Of a stretch of 64,000 bases of DNA, positions 1 through 9,100 are shown piece by piece. Positions within the stretch are counted from its first letter, which is position 1. Each line of letters starts with the position of its first letter. A program made the translations under genes and the position numbers. The stretch is taken from NCBI GenBank assembly GCA_016784965.1, contig JADHTQ010000005.1, positions 59,652 to 123,651 of the forward strand, in the 5' to 3' direction. The stretch comes from Bacteriovoracaceae bacterium. GTDB taxonomy: Bacteria > Bdellovibrionota > Bacteriovoracia > Bacteriovoracales > Bacteriovoracaceae. The notes under the pieces were generated by a model that saw only the letters and a list, made by a program, of their open reading frames with translations, ran no database searches and was not told where the DNA came from.

Positions 1-237
1 AACACGGCCCTAAAGAGCAGTTACAACAGTATCAAGGAAGAGTGTGAGGATCTCAAGAGAGAGAACTCTATGTTTAATACAGAGAGAGTTCGAGGTCTAA
101 GCGAAAAAGATGAAATTATAAGTGACCTAGAAAGAAGACTCAAAACTGCAAGCATTGAAACAGTTGAAATCTCAAAAGAGCTAGAGCAGACAAAAGAGGA
201 ACTTGTGAGCATTTATAAAACCTTAAATGTTAGATAG
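1..237 (+). CDS. C-terminal end of a coiled-coil protein (partial)
   Basis: Frame 1 is open from the left edge to the TAG at 235-237, so this is the 3' end of a gene starting outside the window. The 78 visible residues are almost entirely charged heptad-like sequence rich in Glu, Lys, Leu and Ile, which points to a coiled coil. No catalytic motif is visible. The stop is 12 bases before the next ATG, so it is probably co-transcribed with the following coiled-coil gene and may act with it. Function unknown. Confidence 0.7.
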   Translation, partial: NTALKSSYNSIKEECEDLKRENSMFNTERVRGLSEKDEIISDLERRLKTASIETVEISKELEQTKEELVSIYKTLNVR

Positions 238-249
238 GGAAATAAACAG

Positions 250-1014
250 ATGAAAAATAAAGTATCACGTTTAAAGAATAAACTAGATGAAAATTGGGAA
301 GCGATTAAAGATCGCTTCCCGATTGTTATTGATGCAGAACTTGTCGATAAGGATTCTGTTCAACAGGATGTCTTAAAGTACTTTGATGGATTAAAAAGTG
401 CCGACGAGATAAGAGAATATCTGTCCTTAGACAAAAGCGATGCACATCTAATCTTTGTTGACCTGTTAAGATCTGGTGCGGTGCGCTTTTTAGAAGATAT
501 TGAGCGCCCAAAGTATATTAAAAATCGCAACATCGAACTCAAAAACAACTTAGAGTTCTTAAAATCAGAAAAAACGCGCTTGATCGGTGAAGAGTTGTAC
601 CTTAAAGAGCAAATTGTTGATAAGGAAAGGGAATTAGAAGCTTATAAGGCCAAAGTTCCCGAGAATGAAAAGGTCTTAGGTGATCTCAACCAGAAGCTTG
701 AGAAGCTTAAAATTGAGCCTGACAAGCTATGGAAAGAAAATGCGGATCTGTTTGCTTTAAAAAATGAAATGTTTGGAAAAGAAAAAAAGATTCGAACTGT
801 TCTTCGTGAGCTAGAGACTGGATTGCCAAGATTAATTAAAAGAAAAGTACGATTAGATAACTTGATTAAACAGTCAGAAAGTGGTATCGATGTAAAGAAT
901 GTTGAACGAGATAATAGCTTGAGCGAACTCTTTACTTACCGTGATACCATCGATGAGATTAAAAGTGATCTTTTTGCGACTAAAGCACGGCTTAGAGAGT
1001 TAGCTGACGAGTAA
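250..1014 (+). CDS. Coiled-coil protein with N-terminal winged-helix-like segment
   Basis: A 254-residue cytoplasmic-looking protein without signal peptide. Residues about 35-80 (Phe-Asp-Gly-Leu, then Ser-Ala-Asp-Glu-Ile and a helix ending Leu-Arg-Ser-Gly-Ala-Val) resemble the winged-helix tail of DUF4388/PatA-like proteins that decide between few and many copies of a signal; this is a weak match made by eye. Residues about 85-254 are continuous charged coiled coil. It follows the upstream coiled-coil gene by 12 bases and precedes the DUF2231 gene by 17, so the genes look like one operon. Function unknown; a scaffold or structural role is inference. Confidence 0.7.
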   Translation: MKNKVSRLKNKLDENWEAIKDRFPIVIDAELVDKDSVQQDVLKYFDGLKSADEIREYLSLDKSDAHLIFVDLLRSGAVRFLEDIERPKYIKNRNIELKNNLEFLKSEKTRLIGEELYLKEQIVDKERELEAYKAKVPENEKVLGDLNQKLEKLKIEPDKLWKENADLFALKNEMFGKEKKIRTVLRELETGLPRLIKRKVRLDNLIKQSESGIDVKNVERDNSLSELFTYRDTIDEIKSDLFATKARLRELADE

Positions 1015-1031
1015 ATTGGACACAAACTGAT

Positions 1032-1541
1032 ATGTACACGTTTGATCTATCTATTCGCACAGAATTGATTCATCCTTTCTTTGCACACTTTCCCATTGCC
1101 ATGTTACTTCTAGTGCTTGTGTTTAAGCCACTTGTAATGTTTCTAAAACCATCTCCAATGAGAAAACAATTAGAGCTATTTGTTAGTTTTCAGCTCTATA
1201 TAGGCGTACTTTTTTTTATTCCTGTAATTGTTACAGGAAATATGGCTGCCGATATAGTCGGAGGTGAATTATGCGACTATATGGCCATCTATATGCACAA
1301 ACAATGGGCCTATTTTTCTTTTTTCAGCTTTATACTTGTTGCAGCGGTAGATTTAGTGGTTTTGATTGCTCAGGATAGGAGTAGTTGGAAATTTCTTGAA
1401 ACAAAAAGATTTAAGTTTATAATACTAATTATGTTAGCGTATAGCTCATTTACAGTTTTGAAGGTAGGACATTACGGCGGCCTTCTAGTATATGAGCAGG
1501 GGGCGGCCATAGAGGCGTTTACACCAACTTGTCAGTACTAA
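1032..1541 (+). CDS. DUF2231-type integral membrane protein
   Basis: 169 residues with four hydrophobic segments (about 17-40, 52-75, 92-115, 125-145). The start has the hallmark of the DUF2231 family: a His-Pro-x2-x-His-Phe-Pro-Ile-Ala sequence at about residues 14-22, just before the first membrane helix. The family is uncharacterised; some members are thought to bind haem through conserved histidines, and His residues are present near the first and third helices here. It lies between coiled-coil genes and EcsC in one orientation. The Shine-Dalgarno sequence is weak, so expression may depend on coupling to the upstream gene. Confidence 0.75.
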   Translation: MYTFDLSIRTELIHPFFAHFPIAMLLLVLVFKPLVMFLKPSPMRKQLELFVSFQLYIGVLFFIPVIVTGNMAADIVGGELCDYMAIYMHKQWAYFSFFSFILVAAVDLVVLIAQDRSSWKFLETKRFKFIILIMLAYSSFTVLKVGHYGGLLVYEQGAAIEAFTPTCQY

Positions 1542-1554
1542 CTTAAGGTGTATT

Positions 1555-2307
1555 ATGAACGAATACGAAAGACGACAATTAGAAAAAGTGCATGCTTGGA
1601 AAGTGCAAGAACCAAGCGTGTTAAACAAGTACCTCATCCCAGCAAGTCTTCCCTTTGCATGGCTCATAGAAAAAGTTATACCCATAAAAGTGATGAATGC
1701 TATTGTCCAAGGGCTCAATTCAACGGGTAAATGGGCCACTGACAAGTCTGATATTATGAAGATGAGCGATATCGAAGATATTGGGGAGCTTAAAAATTTT
1801 GAAATGGAGTTTTTAGACGAAATGTCTAAAGAGATGAGAAAGTGGTCTATTGGCATGGCCACAGTAGAAGGTGCAGCAACAGGTGCAGGAGGCGCATTAC
1901 TGTTAGCGGTAGATGTTCCTGCCATCATTGTATTGGCCCTTCGTACAATTTATAAGATTGGGCTTTGTTATGGCTTTGAGCCCACTACTGTAGAGGATGA
2001 AGAGTTTGTATTGATGATACTTGCTACATCAGGTGCCAATACCATGTCAGAAAAGATTGCTGCTTTAACACTGATAAAAGGTGTAGAAAAAAAGATCGCA
2101 AAAGACTTGGCCGTGCAGAAGTTGGCCAATCAACTTACAACCAATATGGCCAAAAGAAAATTCCTCCAAATTGTCCCAGTAGTAGGGGCAGTGGTTGGTG
2201 GAGGCATCAATGGCATGTTTATGAAAGACGTTGGGCTTGCGGCCCAACGATCATTTCAAAATAAGTGGCTTGAGCAGAAGGTTTCCAAGAAAAAATCTAA
2301 TTCATAG
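1555..2307 (+). CDS. EcsC family protein
   Basis: 250 residues. The central Gly/Ala-rich stretch (about residues 100-145, Ala-Thr-Gly-Ala-Gly-Gly-Ala then Asp-Val-Pro-Ala-Ile-Ile), followed by a Tyr-Gly-Phe and acidic segment and a second Gly-rich hydrophobic helix near 205-225, is the signature layout of EcsC-type proteins. B. subtilis EcsC sits beside an ABC transporter, but the biochemical role of the family is unknown. The start ATG at 1555 has an AAGGTG ribosome site. The 3' end overlaps the convergent ParA-like gene by 11 bases. Confidence 0.75.
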   Translation: MNEYERRQLEKVHAWKVQEPSVLNKYLIPASLPFAWLIEKVIPIKVMNAIVQGLNSTGKWATDKSDIMKMSDIEDIGELKNFEMEFLDEMSKEMRKWSIGMATVEGAATGAGGALLLAVDVPAIIVLALRTIYKIGLCYGFEPTTVEDEEFVLMILATSGANTMSEKIAALTLIKGVEKKIAKDLAVQKLANQLTTNMAKRKFLQIVPVVGAVVGGGINGMFMKDVGLAAQRSFQNKWLEQKVSKKKSNS

Positions 2308-3112
2308 TTGATTCAACTCTTTCAACTATTTCATTGCTAAAATTTAAAAAATCTTTATAACCCTTGCCAGACTTGCCTTCCATTTCAAAAATAGTTTTTT
2401 GGAATTTGGGAAGTTGTCTGAACGTTGAGTTCGTTGAAATCATAGTTTCAAACATCTCTTGTCCGAACTGATCTTTTAAAAAGGCGGAAACACCAGCAGT
2501 GTCTTTAAACCTAAGGTCTAGTTTGGTTATAAGAGAACCTAAACTTTTTAATTTGGGATTAAGTTTTTTGACCTTGTCAGCAATTTTAAAAGTATCAGCA
2601 AGACCTACCAAAGAGAGCATATCAGTGTTAGTAGGCACTATAAAATAATCGCTTGCATTTAAGGCATTAATGGTCAAAAGGCTAAGCTCAGGTCCTGTAT
2701 CTATCAAGATGAAATCAAAGTTCTTTGCAAATTCGCAGTCTAAGAGTTCTTTTAAAAAATTTTCTCGTCCTATTTCACCCGATATTGCCATGTCTAAAAA
2801 AGAATCTTTACCGCGGTATTCCTTCTCACTGGGAGCGATATATAGGTTAGGGGTAGGTGTTTCATACACTATGTCCTCTAAAGTAACCTCGTCCTCTAAA
2901 AATCCACTAATTATTCCTTTGGATTCTGGAGCCATAGGACCAATTAAAGAAACAGTTAAGCTTGCTTGACTAGGGTCTAGATCAATGAGTAACACTCGTT
3001 TTCCATTAATCGCAAGGCCGGCACCCGTATTAACAACGGTTGCTGTCTTGCCGACACCACCTTTTCTATTAGTAACAGTGATCGTAATTGGATCATCAGA
3101 TTGATCATACAT
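2297..3112 (-). CDS. ParA/Soj-family ATPase (orphan)
   Basis: 271 residues. A deviant Walker A motif (Lys-Gly-Gly-Val-Gly-Lys-Thr, residues about 17-23, with signature Lys17 and Lys22) opens the protein, followed by the Walker A' segment LLIDLDPSQ (about 42-50) and the Walker B-like ILIDTGPELS. These define the ParA/MinD/Soj group, which forms ATP-dependent dimers that move or position DNA or protein cargo. No ParB gene or parS-like cluster is adjacent, so the cargo is unknown. GGAGGAT stands 6-12 bases before the ATG at 3112. The 3' end overlaps EcsC by 11 bases. A chromosome-partition ParA is less likely than a cargo-positioning orphan. Confidence 0.85.
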   Translation of the reverse strand: MYDQSDDPITITVTNRKGGVGKTATVVNTGAGLAINGKRVLLIDLDPSQASLTVSLIGPMAPESKGIISGFLEDEVTLEDIVYETPTPNLYIAPSEKEYRGKDSFLDMAISGEIGRENFLKELLDCEFAKNFDFILIDTGPELSLLTINALNASDYFIVPTNTDMLSLVGLADTFKIADKVKKLNPKLKSLGSLITKLDLRFKDTAGVSAFLKDQFGQEMFETMISTNSTFRQLPKFQKTIFEMEGKSGKGYKDFLNFSNEIVERVESTMN

Positions 3113-3465
3113 AAAAATCCTCCGTGATTTAAATTTATAATTTTTTCGACCTTTAAATTATCAATGTTTAAAATCAATGTGTCAAACTTATCATTATAAG
3201 TGGTTTGCATTTTGGGCATTAAAAAATAATTTTTTTAATTTTATGTATTCTGATAACATTTGCCACAAAGAGCATTCCATAGATTTAATATGCCAATGAT
3301 GTATCAATTTATAAGCACTTACCACAAAATGCCGCGGCGCTGCAGGGCTATATAATCGTCCATTTGGATACAATAGGCAAAAATGCCCCCCCCTTTTTTG
3401 TGCTCCACGTTCTGGTGTAGAATAAAGTTGTTCGGTATCACAGTACTTAAATAGGAGAAATTAGT
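3113..3465. other. Divergent intergenic region (353 bp)
   Basis: Separates the divergent ParA-like and YihY-like genes. It is very AT-rich except for a short GC island near 3331-3350 and a run of eight C followed by six T at about 3391-3404. A TATAAT at about 3350-3355 could be a -10 element for the rightward gene, but I see no matching -35. A copy of the 18-base motif described separately lies at 3434-3451, and AGGAGA precedes the ATG at 3466. No convincing ORF or RNA gene is visible. Confidence 0.5.
3434..3451 (-). repeat. 18-bp motif, copy 1 (shared with aldolase upstream region)
   Basis: GGTATCACAGTACTTAAA here is the exact reverse complement of the 18 bases at 5033-5050. It lies just before the Shine-Dalgarno of the YihY/BrkB-like gene. 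An exact 18-base match in two intergenic regions flanking one gene is unlikely by chance in this amount of sequence. It may be an operator or a small extragenic repeat. Confidence 0.6.
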
Positions 3466-4938
3466 ATGGAATCGAGATTAACAAGACTTTTTCGTGGCTA
3501 TCTAAATTACTCATGGAAATACCTCTTCCATTCAGGGATGGCGGGTTTTGCCTTTTTTGGCCTTAGTATCATGAGTATACTTTTTGGAGTTTCTTACGTT
3601 CTACTTATCGGTAATAGCATGGAAGTATTCAAAGATACTTTTCCAACACTAATACCTTACTTTGAGGTAATTGATGAAACGTATCCATCATATTTGGTGG
3701 TACCTCTATTTTTTGCAAGTATTCCAGCAATGTGGGCCGGACTTGTAGTTTTATTTCATCACTTAGATCATGCCTTTGAGGACATCTGGAACAGAATTGA
3801 AGGACATACCCTTAGGCATAAGTTAAACTCCTACTGGTTGTTGGCCTCAATTTTTACAGTTCCTTTTGTAACTGCAATTGTGCTTCCTTTATTATCGCAA
3901 CTAAATGGCCAAGATAACACATTTTGGTTCTACATGAAGGTTGTGGAGTTTGTAGTTATCTTTGGGATCTTTGCTACATATTTATGGTTTTTCTGCCAAA
4001 AGACTATTTCCTGGTCTTCTCTGTGGCGCTCAATGCTTGTTACAAGTATTATGTTTTCGCTAAACTCTACATATTTTCTCTCATACCTGTTAGAAAATAG
4101 TTTAGTGAATCAACACAGCTTGTTAATATGTGCTTTCTTCTTACTAACTTGGTCACTTGTTAGTATGTTGATCTTCACATTCTCAGCAAAGCTGGCCATG
4201 GCAATAGATGAGTCAAATAGCGGCAGCAAACATCTATACAGCTTTAAAGAGTTAAACCTCTTATGCTTACTAGAGATGTCTAAAAAACTAATTGCCAATG
4301 GGAAAAACAGGGCCGAAAGAATTCATCTATATCACTATGAATTTTCAAAGCTTGCTGAAATTACCTTAAAAGAAGCCAGAGAGATTATGAACTATCTCCA
4401 CCTGGAAGGCTTTATTACAATGATGCGCTATCATGATGGCCATTATGTCGGGGCGTTAAATATCTCTCCCTATAATCTGACTATGAAAGATTTTTTAACC
4501 ACCCTAGACAAAGAAAACGGGACGCTGTCTTATAAGTTCACTAAGTCGCCAGATCAACCACAAAATGATTTCTGGAGCGACTACGATGAAATGCTTGAAC
4601 AAAAATTTGGTGGTCTTACCTTAAAAGACCTCATCGATGAGATGGAGGCCGAGGAAGATGTTTACGAGGAAGAGGAAGAAGTTGTAGAAATGAGAAAACC
4701 TCGAGTCAAAAACATAGTTAAGAGCATGAAAAGAAGCAAAAGAAATGCTCCCAGAAAGACTAAAGGTTCAAAGAAGAAAGTAGAAATCATTCACGATGAT
4801 GAGATAGATGATGCTGAAGATTATATTGATTCAGTAGATCATCACGATGAAGTATTTCAAAATGTGTATGATGACGAAGTTGATGAAGTAGTTGATTCAA
4901 CTGATAGCATCTTGGACCGCATTAGAAAGGCCAGCTAA
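3466..4938 (+). CDS. YihY/BrkB-like inner-membrane protein with long charged tail
   Basis: 490 residues. Residues about 1-265 contain some six hydrophobic segments (about 22-48, 75-100, 118-142, 155-175, 185-210, 220-245), in the layout of YihY/BrkB membrane proteins. Residues about 265-340 look like a winged-helix domain (a helix pair followed by a beta hairpin near Tyr-His-Asp-Gly-His-Tyr), as seen at the C-terminus of many YihY proteins. The last 120 residues alternate acidic blocks (Glu/Asp runs) and a Lys/Arg-rich block near 405-430, probably disordered. AGGAGA precedes the ATG by 7 bases. The family assignment is by layout, not by a decisive motif; substrate unknown. Confidence 0.6.
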   Translation: MESRLTRLFRGYLNYSWKYLFHSGMAGFAFFGLSIMSILFGVSYVLLIGNSMEVFKDTFPTLIPYFEVIDETYPSYLVVPLFFASIPAMWAGLVVLFHHLDHAFEDIWNRIEGHTLRHKLNSYWLLASIFTVPFVTAIVLPLLSQLNGQDNTFWFYMKVVEFVVIFGIFATYLWFFCQKTISWSSLWRSMLVTSIMFSLNSTYFLSYLLENSLVNQHSLLICAFFLLTWSLVSMLIFTFSAKLAMAIDESNSGSKHLYSFKELNLLCLLEMSKKLIANGKNRAERIHLYHYEFSKLAEITLKEAREIMNYLHLEGFITMMRYHDGHYVGALNISPYNLTMKDFLTTLDKENGTLSYKFTKSPDQPQNDFWSDYDEMLEQKFGGLTLKDLIDEMEAEEDVYEEEEEVVEMRKPRVKNIVKSMKRSKRNAPRKTKGSKKKVEIIHDDEIDDAEDYIDSVDHHDEVFQNVYDDEVDEVVDSTDSILDRIRKAS

Positions 4939-4956
4939 TTTATATATAATTCAATT

Positions 4957-4986
4957 GAAATGCCGAGCTTATACGGTCGGCATTTC
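4957..4986. terminator. Perfect 10-bp hairpin after YihY-like gene
   Basis: GAAATGCCGA at 4957-4966 pairs perfectly with TCGGCATTTC at 4977-4986 around a 10-base loop, 18 bases after the YihY-like stop codon. There is no long T run after it, so it is a weak intrinsic terminator or an mRNA 3'-end stabiliser. Confidence 0.5.
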
Positions 4987-5015
4987 ATTACTCAAATAAG
5001 ATTTACCTCCCTTAA

Positions 5016-5050
5016 ACTGTGATACCCTATACTTTAAGTACTGTGATACC
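5016..5050 (+). repeat. Direct repeat ACTGTGATACC x2 upstream of aldolase promoter
   Basis: ACTGTGATACC occurs at 5016-5026 and again at 5040-5050, a 24-base period. The second copy is the core of an 18-base sequence (5033-5050) found inverted at 3434-3451. Both copies lie 20-80 bases upstream of the predicted -35 of the aldolase promoter, a usual position for activator sites. The regulator is unknown. Confidence 0.55.
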
Positions 5051-5070
5051 GTCATTATTTAATTAATATA

Positions 5071-5099
5071 TTGCAAATAATTAGATCTCATCTTACAAT
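5071..5099 (+). promoter_or_regulatory. Predicted sigma-70-type promoter for fba
   Basis: TTGCAA at 5071-5076 and TACAAT at 5094-5099 are separated by 17 bases, a near-consensus pair. The aldolase ATG follows 48 bases after the -10. Confidence 0.6.
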
Positions 5100-5147
5100 T
5101 TTTTATACTCTAATATTAAAAAAAACTATTTAACAGTGAGGATCAAA

Positions 5148-6158
5148 ATGACTGTAAACTATCAAGAGCTAGGCTTGGTTAATACCAAAAAAATGTTTAA
5201 AGCAGCATTTGACGGAAAATTTGCAATACCTGCTTACAACTTTAACAATATGGAGCAACTCCAGGCCATTGTAACAGCTTGTGCTGAATCTGATTCTCCA
5301 TTTATACTCCAAGTTTCAAGTGGTGCTAGAAAGTATGCCAATCAAACCCTTCTTCGGTATATGGCCCAAGGGGCCGCCCAAATGATGAAAGATATTAATC
5401 CCCATTTGAAGTTTGCACTACACCTCGATCATGGAGATACTCTAGAAATCTGCAAAGCATGCATTGATTCTGGCTTTTCATCAGTCATGATTGATGGCTC
5501 TCACCACTCCTTTGAAAAAAATATTGAACTTACTAAGCAAGTTGTGGAATATGCCCATCAATTTGATGTGACTGTTGAGGGAGAGTTGGGAGTTTTGGCG
5601 GGCATTGAGGATGATGTTGTTGCCGAAGAGTCTACCTATACAAGGCCAGAAGAAGTTTTTGAGTTTGTAGAAAAAACAAAAGTGGATTCTTTGGCCATTT
5701 CAATTGGTACCTCCCATGGGGCAAATAAATTTAAGCCAGATCAGTGTACTAAAAATGCTAAAGGCGTTTTGGTCCCACCACCTCTTCGATTTGACATTTT
5801 GGAAGAAATTGAAAATAAAATTCCAGGCTTTCCCATTGTTTTACATGGCTCTTCATCGGTGGTTCCAAAGTATGTTGATATGATCAATAGTAACGGTGGC
5901 AACTTAAAAGATGCAGTAGGAATTCCCTCAGAGCAGCTAAGACAAGCTACAAAATCTGCGGTTTGTAAAATAAACATTGACTCCGATGGGCGACTGGCGA
6001 TGACTGCAATCATTAGAAAGGTTTTTAACGATAGCCCCGAACAATTTGATCCCAGAAAGTACTTAGGACCGGCCAGAGAAGAGCTCAAACAGATGATTAT
6101 AGAAAAAAACAAGGTTGTACTTGGATCAGCAGGTAGGGGCAAAGAGATTTTTACTTAA
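5148..6158 (+). CDS. fba: Class II fructose-bisphosphate aldolase
   Basis: 336 residues from the ATG at 5148; a GTG four codons earlier is in frame, but GAGG at 5138-5141 lies 6 bases before the ATG and overlaps that GTG. The enzyme cleaves fructose 1,6-bisphosphate to dihydroxyacetone phosphate and glyceraldehyde 3-phosphate. Zinc-site sequences are present: LHLDHG with the metal His, VEGELG with the Glu, the GTSHG region and VLHGSSS with a further His. Length fits class II aldolases of the larger (type B-like) group. It has its own promoter, preceded by the paired 11-base repeats. The stop interlocks with that of the convergent giant gene (shared TTAA). Confidence 0.95.
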   Translation: MTVNYQELGLVNTKKMFKAAFDGKFAIPAYNFNNMEQLQAIVTACAESDSPFILQVSSGARKYANQTLLRYMAQGAAQMMKDINPHLKFALHLDHGDTLEICKACIDSGFSSVMIDGSHHSFEKNIELTKQVVEYAHQFDVTVEGELGVLAGIEDDVVAEESTYTRPEEVFEFVEKTKVDSLAISIGTSHGANKFKPDQCTKNAKGVLVPPPLRFDILEEIENKIPGFPIVLHGSSSVVPKYVDMINSNGGNLKDAVGIPSEQLRQATKSAVCKINIDSDGRLAMTAIIRKVFNDSPEQFDPRKYLGPAREELKQMIIEKNKVVLGSAGRGKEIFT

Positions 6159-9100
6159 TTTCTGATGAGTATTAATCCTTGACTTGACCCGATCCCAAAA
6201 TCAAAGTCCACGGAGTTTGTGTCACTTGGTTGGTAGATGAATGTTTCCTCTACTGTTGTGCCCGAGAGCGTGCTGGTGTCTGTTATTGAAAGCGAGGGTG
6301 TCACGGTTTCAAGATTTGTAAATGTTAAGATGGAAGTGTTGCTACTATCGTCGGTTAAGTAGAGCTTCCCATCAACATTATTTCCATCTGAACTGTTGAT
6401 CGCAAATGAATTGATCGCAAAGTTATCATCTTCCCAAGTTGGCCTGGAAAACCAGGGGCTATCAGTGGTGCCGCCAAAGGTAGCATTTTGCGTACCATTT
6501 GTGGTACAAGAGTCTTCTGCGGTGTTGGCATCAGTCTCATTGAAGTGATATAGGTACAAACATGAGGTGATTGGAACTTCTGTAGTAGGATATTCACTAG
6601 TGGGAATAGCAAACTCACTAGCAGTGTTTAGACGGTTAGTGGTAATTAGTAGCTCATCAATACTGCCTCTAAAGTTTCGTCCAATAACGGTGCTTTCTGC
6701 CCCAGCATTGGTATATCTGGTATCAGAACTAGACCAAGTGCAGACGCCGCCGTCTAGTACACCATCTACATAAATGCGTACATATGTGTCAGGATCAGAA
6801 TATACAAAATTGATCTCTAGGTGATACCACTGCGCATCTGACCATGAACTACTTTCTGTCTTACAAGTGTTATTATCACCGTTTCTGTTTCTAAGAGTTA
6901 TATTCAAATTGGCGCTACTATCAAAGTAAATTTGATATTCACCAGAACCACTATAATCACTGCCCGACATATCACCTTTTTCTGCTAGATAGATATTGGA
7001 GTCAACACTTGCTGCATTTAGGGTGTCAGCAGGCTTGAACCTCAAGGTGATTGCATGCTCAGTTTGGATTTCATGACTGACTCCAGGAATAATGAGATTT
7101 GCATCACTGACATTATTAGAGTCGTTGCCAAAATTTATAACATCGTTGAAATCAGCAACTCCTGCGCCTGTGTAGCCCTTGGAGAGAGTAATGATATTGG
7201 GTGATGCCCCCTCTTGAATAATAGTAAAACCCTTATCAGTGCCTAGGTATACGGTGTTGTTACCATCACTTGGTAGGTTTGGCGCTATTTCAATTTTAAA
7301 AATAGCTCGAGCGGGCAGCTGGGTTTGATAATCTGTTACTTCAGATAGCCCGAAGTTGCTTACATACAAGCTATTGGTACTTTCTCGGTGGTGATATATA
7401 GACCGGTCGCTACTGAGTTTAACTGCTGTTACACCTTGAGTGCTAGTGTCTGTGGCGATGGTATTGGGTGTTGCACTGACATTCCAAAGCTCAATACTGC
7501 TACTTGTGCCAATTGCTAGATATGAGTTTGGATCAATATCTATGCTATCAATATCTAAAACGGTATCTGAGCTGTTGGGATTAAAGGTTGAAACTCCAGC
7601 AGCATTGGCCCATGAGACTGAGTTAGTATTTCTATTTGCAATATTATCTATGAAATTATTTTCGCTTTTGTTGATGCGATAAACTCTATCTTGAGTAAAG
7701 TCAAAGATAACTAAACCGTTTTTCATGCCAACAAAAACTTTGCCATCTGTAGCGGAAATGGCGTTAATGGGGAACCTATCATTGATTAGCACAAAGTTTG
7801 GATCAGAACTTGATGTGGCCCTTAAAAATAGTTTGTTAGTTTTGGCGTCAATGATACTAAGAGCACCACCTTGATTTGGGTCATTGGCATCTGTCAGGGA
7901 GCCTACAATGTAGGCGTGAGTTGGAAAATCATCTCTAGTGCCTCGGACAGAGGAGGCGGCTTCTGTGTACCAAGTCGCGCTACTGCTGTTTCTCCAGCTA
8001 TCATTGTTGGGGTCGCTTGCATCCCAGTAAAATGATGAAGAAACAGAGTTATTGGCAAGGCAATTTTGGGAATCGCCACAAGAGAGTGTATTGTTCATAA
8101 TTAAGCGACTATTGCCTCCGACATTGACGGTAATGCCCATTAAGGAGTTGGTGTCTCCATTTAAAGCAATGGTGCCACTTCCAGTTTGCACACCAACAAA
8201 ATTGCTACTTGTGGCCTGGTTAAATGGGTATAAAGTATTAATCGCCACACCGGTTTGCAACCAATTGGGGTTAATGGACATAAAGTTGCCATACTTATCA
8301 TATCCTGCAGCAAATAGGCTTAGTTCATCGTCGAGGTCAATGACTTGGTTGGTGTCACTTAAAATACTTCCTCCACCACTTGCGGCGGACCTTATGCGCA
8401 AGCAGCTGGTGCTTGCTTCGGGACTAATGGTCACATTATTTGAATCACTGGCAAAGGGCTCCAAAGCAGAAATTGATTTGTTTGACCCGGCAACGGTTAA
8501 AATGACGTTGAAATCCCCCGATTGTCCACTGGTAAAAGTAAGAGTGTCTGGGAAGTTTGGTGAGAGCTGAGATTCTCCGGTTTCACACAAGTCGGTGCCA
8601 ATTTCTGATGTGTCCCAGGCCATCTGTTTTGTACCAGAAAAGTTGGTGGCATTTGTGTTGCTATCATTTTGAGCTGTTAACCTAATTCTGGTATTGTTGC
8701 CAGCAACAATATTTGAGTCAATAATTTCGATTAAAAACTTTGATGCTCCTTGGGATACTAGGGTTAGGGCACCAGTACTATCTGTGATGTTGGTATCACT
8801 TGTTAGCCTTGCTGTAATGATCGTGTCACCATATTTAGTGGTTTGGTTCCAATCCCAGTCAATTGTTGTAAAGTTAGCGTTAGTAATGCGATTACTTCTT
8901 AGTACTACTGAGTTACTGTCAGTACTCCAGTTGGCGTTTGGATCTGATTTGTAGTTGCCCCAAGTATCGTAACCTTTGGCCATAAATTTGGGGTTATTGT
9001 CGCCGAGATCGGTGGTGACCATGTTATTTGTGTCATACGTGGCAGTGGCCAGTTCAGGGTCGTAATTGCCTGGATCTGCAGTATTTTCAAAATCTTCTAA

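Noticed and set aside
5136..5150. GTG start for the aldolase at 5136
   Set aside because: The GAGG ribosome site overlaps that GTG and is ideally placed for the ATG at 5148.
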